The notes under the pieces are model-generated. The model searched no databases and was not told the DNA's origin. It worked only from the letters and a program-made list of their open reading frames with translations. From the NCBI GenBank assembly GCA_936450465.1, contig OW388302.1, forward strand, positions 54,874,959 to 54,938,958: DNA of 64,000 nt. The letters are read 5' to 3'. This DNA comes from Gibbula magus (lineage: Eukaryota; Mollusca; Gastropoda; Trochida; Trochidae). The first letter of the stretch is position 1. Each line of letters opens with the position of its first letter. This document shows, piece after piece, positions 1-9,753 of this stretch. A program made the translations under genes and the position numbers.

Positions 1-1
1 C

Positions 2-898
2 TTAACCCCAGACCTACATCGGTTCCTAGCTTGGTGGCGGGTAGACGAGAGTGTGTTCGCAGGCGTTCCACTTCGTCCTCGCCCCCCCTCAGCTCACCTG
101 TTTGTAGACGCCTCCACCCAAGGGTGGGGGGCGCACATGAGTCACGAGCAGGTGGCGGGAGTTTGGTCCCCATCAGAGCGGAACCTACACATCAACGTCC
201 TCGAGTTGGACGCAGTACGTCTTGCCATTCAGCACTGGCAGGTCCCCTTGAGGGGCCAGTGCCTGCTAGTACACACGGACAGTTCGGCGGCTGCTTGGTC
301 GATAAACAAGCAGGGGTCCACCAAGGCGCAGTCTCTGCTACGCGTGTCACTCCAGCTCTTCGAGTTGGTGGACGAGGTTGACCTGGACATTCGAGCGGTC
401 CACATTCCGGGTGCCAAGAACGTCTTGGCGGACGCGTTGTCACGTCCAGATGCCCCTCCCCCAACAGAGTGGCAACTGAATCCGGTGGTTTTCAGGGGGT
501 TGTGTCTCCAGTTCGGCACCCCGCTGATAGATCTGTTCGCGACGTGTCTCAACCACCAATTGCCAACCTACATCTCCCCAGTGCCAGACCCGCTAGCGAT
601 GGGCTTAGACGCGCTCTCGTTAGGGTGGGAGGGGATGGACGCATATGCTTTTCCGCCGCTGGCCATCCTCTCCCAAGTTGTAGCCAAGATAGGGGAAACT
701 CGGATTCTTCGTCTCCTGCTGGTCGCCCCTTGGTGGCCAGCCCGGCCGTGGTTCATTCCTCTCCGTCGGCTCTGTCAGCAGGAACCGTTTCCGATTCAGA
801 TACGGAGGGATCTGCTCATCAGCAGGCCAAGCGGAAGGTTACACGAGAACCCTCAGGTGTTCTCCCTTCACGCTTGGCTTGTATTAAAAGAGGGTTAA
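2..898 (+). CDS. DIRS-type reverse transcriptase/RNase H, C-terminal fragment
   Basis: The frame is open from the first bases of the window, so the N-terminal RT lies upstream and no start is visible. An RNase H domain is clear: HLFVDASTQGWGAH carries the first Asp, NVLELDAVRLAI the Glu, VHTDSSAAAW the second Asp, and GAKNVLADALSRP the last. After it comes the GLDALSLGWEGMDAYAFPP stretch typical of the tail that follows RNase H in DIRS and Pat elements. RNase H would remove the RNA template during element replication. The last 430 bases overlap the recombinase ORF in another frame, as is common in this family. No break is seen in the visible part. Confidence 0.82.
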   Translation, partial: LTPDLHRFLAWWRVDESVFAGVPLRPRPPSAHLFVDASTQGWGAHMSHEQVAGVWSPSERNLHINVLELDAVRLAIQHWQVPLRGQCLLVHTDSSAAAWSINKQGSTKAQSLLRVSLQLFELVDEVDLDIRAVHIPGAKNVLADALSRPDAPPPTEWQLNPVVFRGLCLQFGTPLIDLFATCLNHQLPTYISPVPDPLAMGLDALSLGWEGMDAYAFPPLAILSQVVAKIGETRILRLLLVAPWWPARPWFIPLRRLCQQEPFPIQIRRDLLISRPSGRLHENPQVFSLHAWLVLKEG

Positions 899-1956
899 GG
901 AGTAGTGGATACTCTAAGTGCGTCGCCAACGCAATAGCTACCTCGCATAGGAAAACCACTAGGAAGCTCTATGATTTCCAGTGGCAGGCCTTCGCCTCTT
1001 TCTGTGCTCAGAGGGATTTCATTCCGGCAGAGGCTTCAGTGCCTCAGGTTGCGGAGTACTTGGTGTACCTTCGCAATACTTGACATCTTAAGGCGTCGTC
1101 AATTAACACCAACATGTCGGCCATCCTGTCGGTTCTCAGGAAGAGATCGCCAGGATTGGATGTGTCGGTCCTCAAGGGCCTAATTAAAACCTTCCGTTCG
1201 GTGGACGGCAGGTCCAGGCTTCGCCCACCTGAATGGGACTTAGCCATTGTGCTCAACCACCTGCGCTCCGATAGGCATGAACCGCTCTCCGACGTGCCTC
1301 TCCTCCCTCTCACCATCAAGGTCATTTTTCTGGTGGCCATGGCCTCTGCAGCGCGGATTTCAGAGATCCATGCGTTGCAGGCGGACCTGCTACGTTTTGA
1401 GGTCAGGGAGGGGGGCTCCGCCTCGCTGGGGTTGGCTCCTGATTTTGTCTGTAAGAACCAGGCAGCGGATGAAGCGGGACGTACGTTCTCTATCCCAGCT
1501 CTGGGTTCGGACTCAGATGAGGTGGATCTCTCTCTGTGTCCAGTAAGAGCCTTGAGGGTGTACACGCAGCGTACCCGCAGGCTGAGGGATGGCAGGCGTC
1601 GTCTGTTCTTGCCTCACTCACCCAGGAGCACCAAGGAACTAGACAAGCGAGCGTTGGGGGTGTATCTAAGATCGGCGGTAATTGATGCGTACAAGGCCGC
1701 TGATTTGCCTCCGCCGTCGCGTTCCAATCCTCATGAGATCCGCGCAGTTTCAGCCACGATGGCGTATCACTGCAACATCGCGGTTTCGGATGTCATGGCA
1801 GGGTGTTTTTGGCGTTCATCAGAGGTTTTCGCCAACCATTACCTACGAGATGTCTCCACAGCTGATCTTGAAGGCATCTCTAGGCTGGGTCCACAGGTCT
1901 TCGCGCAGACGCAGGTGGTCCCCCCAACCAGACCAAGAAGGGGTCATCCTTCTTAG
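469..1956 (+). pseudogene. DIRS-type tyrosine recombinase, one in-frame stop
   Basis: The reading frame runs from ATG 469 to 1956 but is cut by a TGA at 1081-1083. The same frame resumes directly and has another ATG at 1114. The N-terminal core-binding part (SGYSKCVANAIATSHRKTTR) lies before the stop. The catalytic part follows, with Arg in SAARISEIHAL (near 1355), His-x-x-Arg in NPHEIRAVSA (near 1732), and Trp and Tyr in CFWRSSEVFANHYLRD (near 1805-1850). A C-to-T change at a CpG would explain the TGA, but that is inference. The enzyme would integrate a circular DNA intermediate. The true start is uncertain because 469-898 overlaps the RT/RH frame. Confidence 0.78.
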
Positions 1957-1977
1957 ACGCTTTTGGGACTTTTTGTA

Positions 1978-1983
1978 AATAAA
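1978..1983 (+). terminator. AATAAA poly(A) signal of the DIRS-like element
   Basis: A canonical AATAAA lies 22 bases after the recombinase stop, in the element's sense direction. Confidence 0.5.
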
Positions 1984-2039
1984 CAGGGTTTACATTGCTT
2001 ACTCTCGTGTCTGTTGGTTTTTTCTTTCACTTCGTTTTG

Positions 2040-2040
<1 letters not shown>

Positions 2041-2070
<30 letters not shown>
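2041..2070. repeat. 30-base poly(C) tract
   Basis: An uninterrupted run of 30 C lies in the 3' untranslated part of the DIRS-like element. It is G-quadruplex-prone on the minus strand, and its length may be an assembly artefact. Confidence 0.9.
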
Positions 2071-2073
<3 letters not shown>

Positions 2074-2286
2074 CTGTTGGGGTTTGGGGGGGGCGGTGTG
2101 TTGATCGGAAGTTGAGTGGCAGGGTTGTCTCTTCGATCCGCTTAGCGGTAGAGATGGTATCTCCCGGGCTGTGCCTTGTCCTCACCACAGGGTGGAGGAC
2201 TCGTAGGTTAGCTTACACTCAGGGCTAGTCGCTGGTCTCGTCACTACCATGTATCTACTGACCCGCCTCCTTGCGGTGGGATTCAA

Positions 2287-2640
2287 GGCAAAGTAGGTCT
2301 AGTCAACAGATAGGTATTTAAATAATAGTACGTTTTTGATTAAACGTAATTATTTATACTTACCTGTTGACTAGACCTACGCTCTAGGCCCTCCCATCCT
2401 CCCCACTTGGTCTGTCTTGCCTTTGGGACTTTCGGAGAGTGATATGAACAGGTAGTGACGTCACGAGACCATCTAGACTTACCGGCCCTTGGATAAGGGA
2501 TTTTACGCACCCCTTCTCCACTCTTCAAGTTCGTCTGTATTAAGGTTGAAATAGCATTACCCTTAGGAGGTAAGGCAAAGTAGGTCTAGTCAACAGGTAA
2601 GTATAAATAATTACGTTTAATCAAAAACGTACTATTTTAG
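2287..2640 (+). repeat. DIRS terminal/internal complementary repeats
   Basis: A 23-base segment beginning GGCAAAGTAGGTCTAGTC occurs directly at 2287-2309 and 2574-2596, and its core occurs inverted at 2359-2380. The inverted match extends further: 2325-2380 is the reverse complement of 2579-2634. Between them are about 190 bases with no ORF. This is the kind of complementary repeat DIRS elements use to complete replication. A consensus splice-donor-like CAG/GTAAGT falls inside the repeat at 2594-2601. Confidence 0.7.
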
Positions 2641-5600
2641 ATCAGCGGTATTACAATGAATCTAAGTGATTGTAAATGTACACGACTATAGATTTAAAGA
2701 TAGCCCGAATATTTTTTTTTCTAAAAACTGTAAACCAGTACCAATGATGAAAATTATATGATTTTCTTAGTTATAATGCAATTATTCTATTGTCAAAAAT
2801 AAATAATAAAGAGAAATATTGACGCAGTAGACCTCAAACTATAGGCCACTTCAAACAAGCACAACTTCAACTCATAGCACAACAACAATTACAATAATAA
2901 TGACGTTTATAAGTTTTAAAAATGAATGATCGTTTTTATTTTTTATTTGTCAGTTTTTTATTTCAAAAGATATTGTAGCCTATAAAATAACCTAAAACTC
3001 CACTCGATTGGGAACATAACAAACCTAAAATCAGCGATTGAATATTGAAAATTGCTCCAAAAACGTCGAAATTACTCCATACAGAAGCACAAATACCCAG
3101 TCTATCGGAAACTTGCAATGTCAAACGTGGTTATTATGTTTTAAACGAATTATCGACGAAATTCGAAAAATCGTTCTAAGGATTTCAATGAAAACAACTC
3201 CTGAGTATGACGTCACATCGCTAACGAAGGCGAGGCTCCACTCGACGAGCCAAGCGAAAGTGTTTGAAGAATGAGATAATTTGCAGGCGAATTTTGCTCA
3301 CTTTGAACGGCGATATCTTGCTGAAGAGGTGACGCTTCAAAATAATATTTTGTGTTCTGTTTACTTGAAAGTATTGTCTAAATGAATAAACGAATCAACA
3401 TCGAAAACAACATTGAGATTACATTTTCTCTAACGCGCTCTACTCGAAGGGATACTTCTCTTTGAAAGCAAATTGCATTACATTGTCGTGATAGGAAAAC
3501 TATTTATCACATGTCATGTTGTAAATAAAAGATTTCTCCTGCGATTGACGTTATAAGTATATTCTCCAAATATTTTTGGGGAAACACTGACATCCTTGAT
3601 GGCTATTTAAGGCTTAATCCTTGTACCTTTTCTGGGAAAATAATAACATGTTTACAAGTACGCAATTATCTGTCCGTGCTTTCATAGTATGCTTTTTTAA
3701 ATATTAGACACATAATTTGTTTTGAGATGCAATTGATTTAACAGTTTATCTCCACAATGTACAATGCAAGGCAGATGATGAATTCACAAGATATGCTGGT
3801 CTGAACTAAAATAAATCAAATATGATAAGATAAAAAACAACAACTTAAGAATGCATTGTCATACATTTCAATTCAAAATATGAAAGCAAATGTCTGTTTA
3901 TGTCACTACTGGGCCAACCTATTTATGAATATCACATTTATTGAGCCTGGATTTGGATATATCTGTCTTTAAAATATGATTAAATATGTATAAAAATGAA
4001 AATTGTTTATTTTGATAGAAGAATATTTATGAGAAAATGATATAGTTTAATTTCAGTTGAATGTCATGGGTAAAAGAAAGTTTGATTCTGTATTTTGTTT
4101 CTAATAAACACATGATTTATTTGTGCATACTTGATTTATCAGTTTTTGTGCAGTTTCCGCCAGCGTGTTTTGTTTTGGCTACAACTTTTTTCCAAGAAAG
4201 TTTTGAGAACTCAAATAATAACTTCTTACTAATACCCGTGGGGAATGTTTTTGACATGTTCACACTCAAGGTCAAATGTCAAGGTCACACGTTCTGAAAT
4301 CGCTAAAAAATCCTTGTAAACAGGATGACTTCAAAAACATTTGTGCTGTCAGGTTTTTATTTGGCATATATCAACAACGATGAAAACCAAGATTTGAAAA
4401 GATTTTCGTTAAAATCCGACAAAGGTCACAACTTAAGAATGCTTTTGAGAATATGCCTTATTTTAACTATGAACACTTAATTGGTCATTGATTTGTGACC
4501 TTGAAGGTCAAATGTCAACGGTCAAGGTCATGATATATTGTTTAAGGACAGGTTAACCCTTTGGTCTATTTTGAAATCAGAAATAGGTTTAAAGAACAAA
4601 CTTGTATAAAGTGACCCCGATGATGATTCATCTTGTTAGTAGTAGTTGTTTCCCCATTGATTCTTGCTGTGGAGAAGGCGGAAAATGGATTGCTCTGCTT
4701 TTGCGGTGTCCTGCAAACGCTACTCTACTTTCTCTTTATTCTTATGCTGTATGTGTAGTAAGTATTGCTTTAATTATTTTCCAAATACAAAACCATATAA
4801 CAACATATTTTGGATACACCTTTATCAATCAGTGATTGAAATGGTATTTACTACAACGGTATTTGGAGACCGATAGTTTAAAAAGAAACCAGTCACCCAT
4901 ATATATGTATTTATCATTTAGATGGTGTCTGACTGTATCCCCTGACCTGCTACATCCTGATCATGAAATCTGAAAAAATATGTTTAAACTGTTTAATTAT
5001 AAAATAATGAGCATGTATTTGATATTTAATATCATAATTAGTTCTAATGTGAATGGACAGGTAATTATTTATCTCCCTCCTTAAAACATTAAATCATATC
5101 CAATAACCACCTATTTATTTACCTTTTTAAAAAAAATAGTCTAATTTTGTTACTGTAATGTCTCTTAGGTGAAGTCTCTAAGTTGTTTACAAATGGATAT
5201 GTATTGGCCAGATTTGATTGGCAGCAAAATTAATATTACCGTTTTCCACTGAAAATTAACATATTTTATTGGTATCTATCTGTTATGTATCAACATTTTT
5301 TTTATATCAAAAAGAATCTTATATACATAGATATTCTAATCCAATAATTAAAAAAAAAATTAACTTACATACAAACTGTACATGGATATTTGATACTGCA
5401 AACTTCTCAGTTATGTAATTACATAAACTATGTAAAATATAAAGACATATAATTATCCTTTCTAGCTCATTCATATACATGCATGTCTATTTTTTAAGTC
5501 ATTGAGTACAAAACAACGTACGTTTGACACGGTTTGTTTACATTTTTGTAGATTTTCGAAAATTGCCAAAATTTAAAGTGTCAGATTTTCTATAAGAATC

Positions 5601-6320
5601 TCAACAAACTTCAAGTTAAGGTTGTTTTTAAATCTTAAGGGCCTGAATACATATAATCAAAACACTGTCATGCTAAATTGATGTATCAGAGATTTGAAAA
5701 CTATATAAGTTGTACAAATTCTCAGACGTCTGACTCCACTCGCTAGTGTTTTTTTTATCAGATGATGAGTGTTTTCAACATTATCATCGATTCAAAACGG
5801 CAATAACTTCTTCACATAAGAAGAAAGTTCAAGTTGTGGCATCAATACATTAAAATTAAAAGGACCGTCAAGATGTTTTAAGATCGACCGAACTATCGCT
5901 TCATCAGTTTGTTTGTCTCCGGAAATAAAATTGACAAAGCTTCATCGGTTTGTTTGTCCCCGGAAGTAAATTCACAAAGCTTCATCAGTTTGTTTTTCCC
6001 CGTAAGTAAAATTGACAAAGCCGCGTGGTAATCTGGCAGCTCTGGTTGGCTGAAGGTACGCATGCACAACAGTTTTGGATTGGTGTATTATATGTTGAGT
6101 AATTGTCGAATGGAAACACGCTTTAATGAATCCCTAAAGTGGGCTTGGGGCATGAGAGTAAACTTTTAAGAATGAGAGCAGGCCAAATATGGTAGAAATA
6201 CTGGTATGGTAGCATATATTTATTAGTGATTTTATTATTTTTTATTTGTGAGTGTATGAGTCAGATAGATTGTGTACACAACCCAACAATTACAGTCACA
6301 ATACATGTACAAACCACTGT
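2641..6320. other. AT-rich flank without a recognisable gene
   Basis: Only short stop-broken frames are present. Recognisable pieces are a CRE palindrome TGACGTCA at 3208-3215; a stretch rich in AGGTCA half-sites at about 4266-4530 (TCAAGGTCA at 4266, 4279 and 4522), of a kind frequent in molluscan interspersed repeats; and a short tandem repeat at 5899-6020. No similarity to the tandem array starting near 6320 was seen. Confidence 0.6.
5899..6020. repeat. Three tandem copies of a 40-41 bp unit
   Basis: Units start at 5899, 5940 and 5980. Each begins CTTCATC(A/G)GTTTGTTT and ends CACAAAG or GACAAAG. They differ by a few substitutions and one single-base deletion. Confidence 0.85.
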
Positions 6321-6524
6321 CTGTAGGAGATGGCGTCGTTTCACCTTAATACAGTGATATTTGCCCAAAGGACTCGTGTGGAAAATATTAACCATATGAG
6401 TGACTTTGTTGGTTTTGAAAGATTCATTTACATGTCAAGTTATTACTAATAGGCTGGAGAACAATAATGCCACATCTATTTATTGAATTGATGGCTAACC
6501 ATTTGCTGAAAAAGTAACAATCAT
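6321..6524. repeat. Diverged copy of unit sequence found at 17865-18040
   Basis: The stretch TTCACCTTAATACAGTGATA near 6338 and the GGAGAACAATAATG stretch near 6455 align in order, with many differences, to TTCACCTCAATACAGTGATA near 17871 and AGAGAACGATAATT near 17987. The left flank of the first ankyrin copy therefore looks like an old, decayed part of the same tandem unit. Confidence 0.45.
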
Positions 6525-7634
6525 TTAAAGTTTCTTTTTTGTCAAGCGACGTGTCGCTGTCTTGAGAAGAGCCACATTACGGACACGATCTTTTCTCTTT
6601 GCGATGTCTAAAGGCGTGAGTCCATTATTGTCTTTTACACGCAGGAACTCTTTCAATGTTTTCAGAGTTAACAGAAATCTGAGCATCTCTAGATCACCTC
6701 CTAAACAAGCAATATGGAGTACACTGCGCCCCTCATTATCAACAAGAGCTTCATTTGCCCCTCTGTCCCTCGGCAAGTCTACCGTCGGTTTACAGCCTGC
6801 ATATACAGCGAACATTAGCGGTGTTCTGCCATGATCTCCTCTGCTGTCTATATCACTGATGTTAAGAGACAGAATATACTTCACCATGGCTTCATTAGAC
6901 GTTTTACACGCTGCATGGAGGAGGTTGTTGTTGGACTCGTCTACGGTGTTAAGGTCAGGCACTCTGCCAATTAGCAACTTTACAATTGGCACACTTCCTC
7001 CAGTTACAGCCATCATCAAACTTCTACCATCTACATTGCTGTTGAGTGAAATTATATACTTCACGATTTCTACCTGATTAGATAAGCAAGCTAAGTCTAT
7101 CATTGTGTTTCCATCGTCGTCTTCTGTTTGTACATCAGCCCCTCTTTGTATCAGGAATTTAGCTAAAGATAAATAGCCCCCAGATGCAGCAGACATCAGA
7201 CACGTTAGGTCATGCTCTCCTCTACTGTCCATGTCCATGTTATGGTCCTCCACCAGCCTCTTTACAATGTAATAGCTACCGGAGATACATGCATAATGGA
7301 ACACATTGTTATTATATGCATCGGTAGGTGACAGATCACCACTCTGTTCCATAAGAAAGTCACATATTTCTGTCTTATTGTTCTCTGCAGCTAACACAAT
7401 ACAAGTGCTGTCCCCTTCGTCTCGACAGTTGACATCAACCATCCCCAGACATACCATCTTCTTCACCTCAACCAGCTTCCCGTTTCTACAGGCACCATGG
7501 AAAGCTTCCACATCAGATGGAGGACAGCGACTTGCATCCTCTTTCGCTCTTGGAATATTCGTTTCTGAGGAATACAGGCATGTTAAATGTTTTATACCAT
7601 TTTTTGTTAAGATGCTCGCTGCTGAGGGCCGCAT
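6525..7634 (-). CDS. Ankyrin-repeat protein, copy 1 (369 aa ORF or exon)
   Basis: About ten ankyrin repeats of roughly 33 residues fill residues 43-355. Examples are VEAFHGACRNGKLVEVKK, NNNVFHYACISGSYYIVK, HDLTCLMSAASGG, NNLLHAACKTSNEAMVK, HGRTPLMFAVYAG, GRSVLHIACLGG and NGLTPLDIAKRK. Ankyrin stacks bind other proteins; no enzymatic domain is seen. The ATG at 7634 is real, but the frame stays open 28 codons upstream to a stop at 7716-7718, so this may be the last exon of a spliced gene. The C-terminus (TATRRLTKKKL) and the last 230 bases differ clearly from copies 2-4, while the rest is nearly identical. A Pro replaces Leu in the eighth repeat (VDLPRDRG), which could disturb that helix. Confidence 0.72.
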   Translation of the reverse strand: MRPSAASILTKNGIKHLTCLYSSETNIPRAKEDASRCPPSDVEAFHGACRNGKLVEVKKMVCLGMVDVNCRDEGDSTCIVLAAENNKTEICDFLMEQSGDLSPTDAYNNNVFHYACISGSYYIVKRLVEDHNMDMDSRGEHDLTCLMSAASGGYLSLAKFLIQRGADVQTEDDDGNTMIDLACLSNQVEIVKYIISLNSNVDGRSLMMAVTGGSVPIVKLLIGRVPDLNTVDESNNNLLHAACKTSNEAMVKYILSLNISDIDSRGDHGRTPLMFAVYAGCKPTVDLPRDRGANEALVDNEGRSVLHIACLGGDLEMLRFLLTLKTLKEFLRVKDNNGLTPLDIAKRKDRVRNVALLKTATRRLTKKKL

Positions 7635-7718
7635 ATGCAGTCCAGCTGATTTCGAAATATTGGCATATAAGAGAATGCGTTTGACGAAATTTCTTGATTC
7701 ATAAAAAAGTAAATATTA

Positions 7719-8389
7719 CCGAAATAAAAAATCCATTGGCTTTTACGTGATGTAATTATTATTATTATTAAAACATGTTAAACATATAAACCCAATTTTC
7801 ATCCTGCAGGTGCGTGTTTGATGTCCTGTTTCAAATGATTGAAATTGTATGGCAAATACATGAAAAATAAAGTTTACATCATTATGTTCAGAATATCCAA
7901 ATCTAGCTTATTTACAAATTTGGACATATATTCTTGTAAGAAAATAATAGAAAGTTTACGAAATCCGTGAAAATTTCACTTACACTTTTTAGTATCACAC
8001 AATCTTCCAAAATATAGAAACTTATATGTGTGCATTGTTTTGGTTTTTTCGGTCTTTTAAAAAAATAATTTTTAGTGTTCCCATAAATGTGTTACAATCA
8101 ATGAATGGTTCAACAGTCAGATGGTTCAACAGAATGATTACATTAGGTGGTGAATGTCAAGGTCATTGTCAAATATCTATAATAAAAAAAACTTAAAGGT
8201 TAAATAATGGGAATAATGGAAACCATTTATCTGAGAAATTCTCAAAATTATCGTTTCTTCTGGATATGAATTTTTCAACAGTAAAAATATCTTGCAAAAT
8301 TTTTAAGAAGTTAGAAAATTTGGAATTACTTTCTTCATGGAACATGTATAATTATATCTTTTAGCAGAAAATAATATATGAATTGGCAG
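7719..8389. other. Upstream flank of ankyrin copy 1, no gene seen
   Basis: AT-rich sequence repeated in units B and C (31349, 35788, 63131). A segment of about 45 bases near 8230-8275 is present here and in unit C but missing from both unit B copies. Confidence 0.6.
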
Positions 8390-8841
8390 TGAGTTGCTTT
8401 TTATCATTCCAAACCAAACTAAGGTTTTTGTTATTTCAAAAGTCTTGGTTTTGCTTATCCAGGTTTCAAGTTCTTTCCAGAATGTTTGGGTTACATCACA
8501 TTCCTAGTATACATGACACAACGTTTCATTATTCATATTACAGAAATTACAAATGTCATTATCAACAAGTTTCATTATTAATAGTTCTTTTTTTGTATAA
8601 CTATTCTGTGCAAAAAATTAAAATGAAAGTCTAAGAGTTTTACATCTTTCAAACTCCTTCTGCAAGTGTTAAAAATCATATGCCAATTGAAATCAGTGTC
8701 ATGAAATACATTTTCCCATTTTTGGCAAATATGAAGTTTAATCTTGTATACATATATGAAAAGTAAATGCCAATTCCTACCATTATCATGAATTATAATC
8801 ATGTTTGAGTTCCCATTCGAAATACGAAATGTGTTTGACAT
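8390..8841 (-). pseudogene. Degenerate LINE 3' coding relic (L2/CR1-like)
   Basis: Minus-strand translation in two frames resembles the segment downstream of the reverse transcriptase in non-LTR elements. The first frame has KWENVFHDTDFNWHMIFNTC and LKDVKLLDFHFNFLHRIV. After a frame change near 8580 come DNDICNFCNMNNETLCHVY and ECDVTQTFWKELETWISK, which include a C-x2-C...H...C zinc-type cluster. A stop separates the last two pieces. No RT core is present. The clade is uncertain. Copies occur in units B (two) and C. Confidence 0.5.
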
Positions 8842-9496
8842 GACATCAACCGTTTAGTAGGTCAAACCGACATTCGCCTAGTTCACTTAATCACAAATGA
8901 ATGAATCTCATCTATGTAAAAAAAATTATATCATTACATTTGGTGAAACATTTATGTTCATTATTTTAAATATATTTTTTTAAGTTTGATAGAAATTATA
9001 CCCGTTTTCAGCATTGTGTCTTCTCGGTACATCACACACTATTTTGGTCTGATATTAATTGAATGAATACACCTGTTTTAACATCCATGACATTAACAAG
9101 AATGACACACATGTACATTTCAAATAATCAATTTTGATAAGAAGTGTTTGAATCGCGGTCACATGATCAATTTTGTACAGCTCATCACATGACATCGTTT
9201 ACCTTATGGTAACGCTATCCGAACCAAATGTTAGTGAATAGACCCTGATAGCGGATCCTGTTTAGTAAATGAGTGTGTGTATACATGTTTGTAGTGATTC
9301 CACGAAAGTGCGTTTCGTGTTAAAGTTGAATATCAATAGCAACAGGTACTTTATAAGCTGATTCGTTTTAATATTCTTTTCAAATTGTTCATACTATTAA
9401 TAATGTTGATTTAACGAGCAAAACATTCTGAAAACTACATATAGACGTTCATGAACCGAGTGAGGGCAACCGAAATCAGATGAAATATCTAACTAT
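8842..9496. other. Intergenic or intronic, no gene seen
   Basis: Shared with units B1 and B2 (32434-33058 and 36874-37534). The unit-B tandem-duplication breakpoint corresponds to position 9464 here (the GAGTGAGGG motif). Confidence 0.5.
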
Positions 9497-9753
9497 AGAA
9501 TAACTCTCTTCAAGCTTATTTAGGAGATCCTAAAGAATAACTCTCTTCAATCTTATTTAGGACATCCTAAAGAATAACTCTCTTCAATCTTATTTAGGAG
9601 ATCCTAAAGAATAACTCTTCAAGCTTATTTAGGAGATCCTAAAGAATAACTCTCTTCAAGCTTATTTAGGAGATCCTAAAGAATAACTCTCTTCAAGCTT
9701 ATTTAGGAGATCCTAAAGAATAACTCTCTTCAATCTTATTTAGGAGATCCTAA
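9497..9753. repeat. 37-bp minisatellite, seven copies
   Basis: Units begin AGAATAACTCTCTTCAA at 9497, 9534, 9571, 9608, 9643, 9680 and 9717; the fourth unit is 35 bp. Unit B has a single copy at the same place (about 37536-37573), so this array changed copy number after the large duplication. Confidence 0.9.

Larger units (their letters stand above)
1..2640 (+). mobile_element. DIRS-like tyrosine-recombinase retrotransposon, 3' part
   Basis: The 5' end is off the window. What remains is the C-terminal RT/RNase H ORF, an overlapping tyrosine recombinase ORF, a poly(A) signal, and a terminal segment with complementary repeats (2287-2640). Overlapping RT/RH and recombinase ORFs followed by inverted and internal complementary repeats are the known layout of DIRS elements, as opposed to the split direct repeats of Ngaro. 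The GC-rich composition stops abruptly near 2640, where AT-rich flank begins, so I place the 3' end there. The recombinase frame has one nonsense codon, so this copy is probably inactive. Confidence 0.8.

Noticed and set aside
3038..4835. Several 60-80 codon ORFs in the left flank
   Set aside because: AT-rich random-length frames with no domain, start context or copy elsewhere.
7306..7704. 132-codon plus-strand ORF opposite the ankyrin ORF (also at 30936, 35375, 62718)
   Set aside because: Shadow of the ankyrin frame; no domain, and the ankyrin reading explains the sequence.
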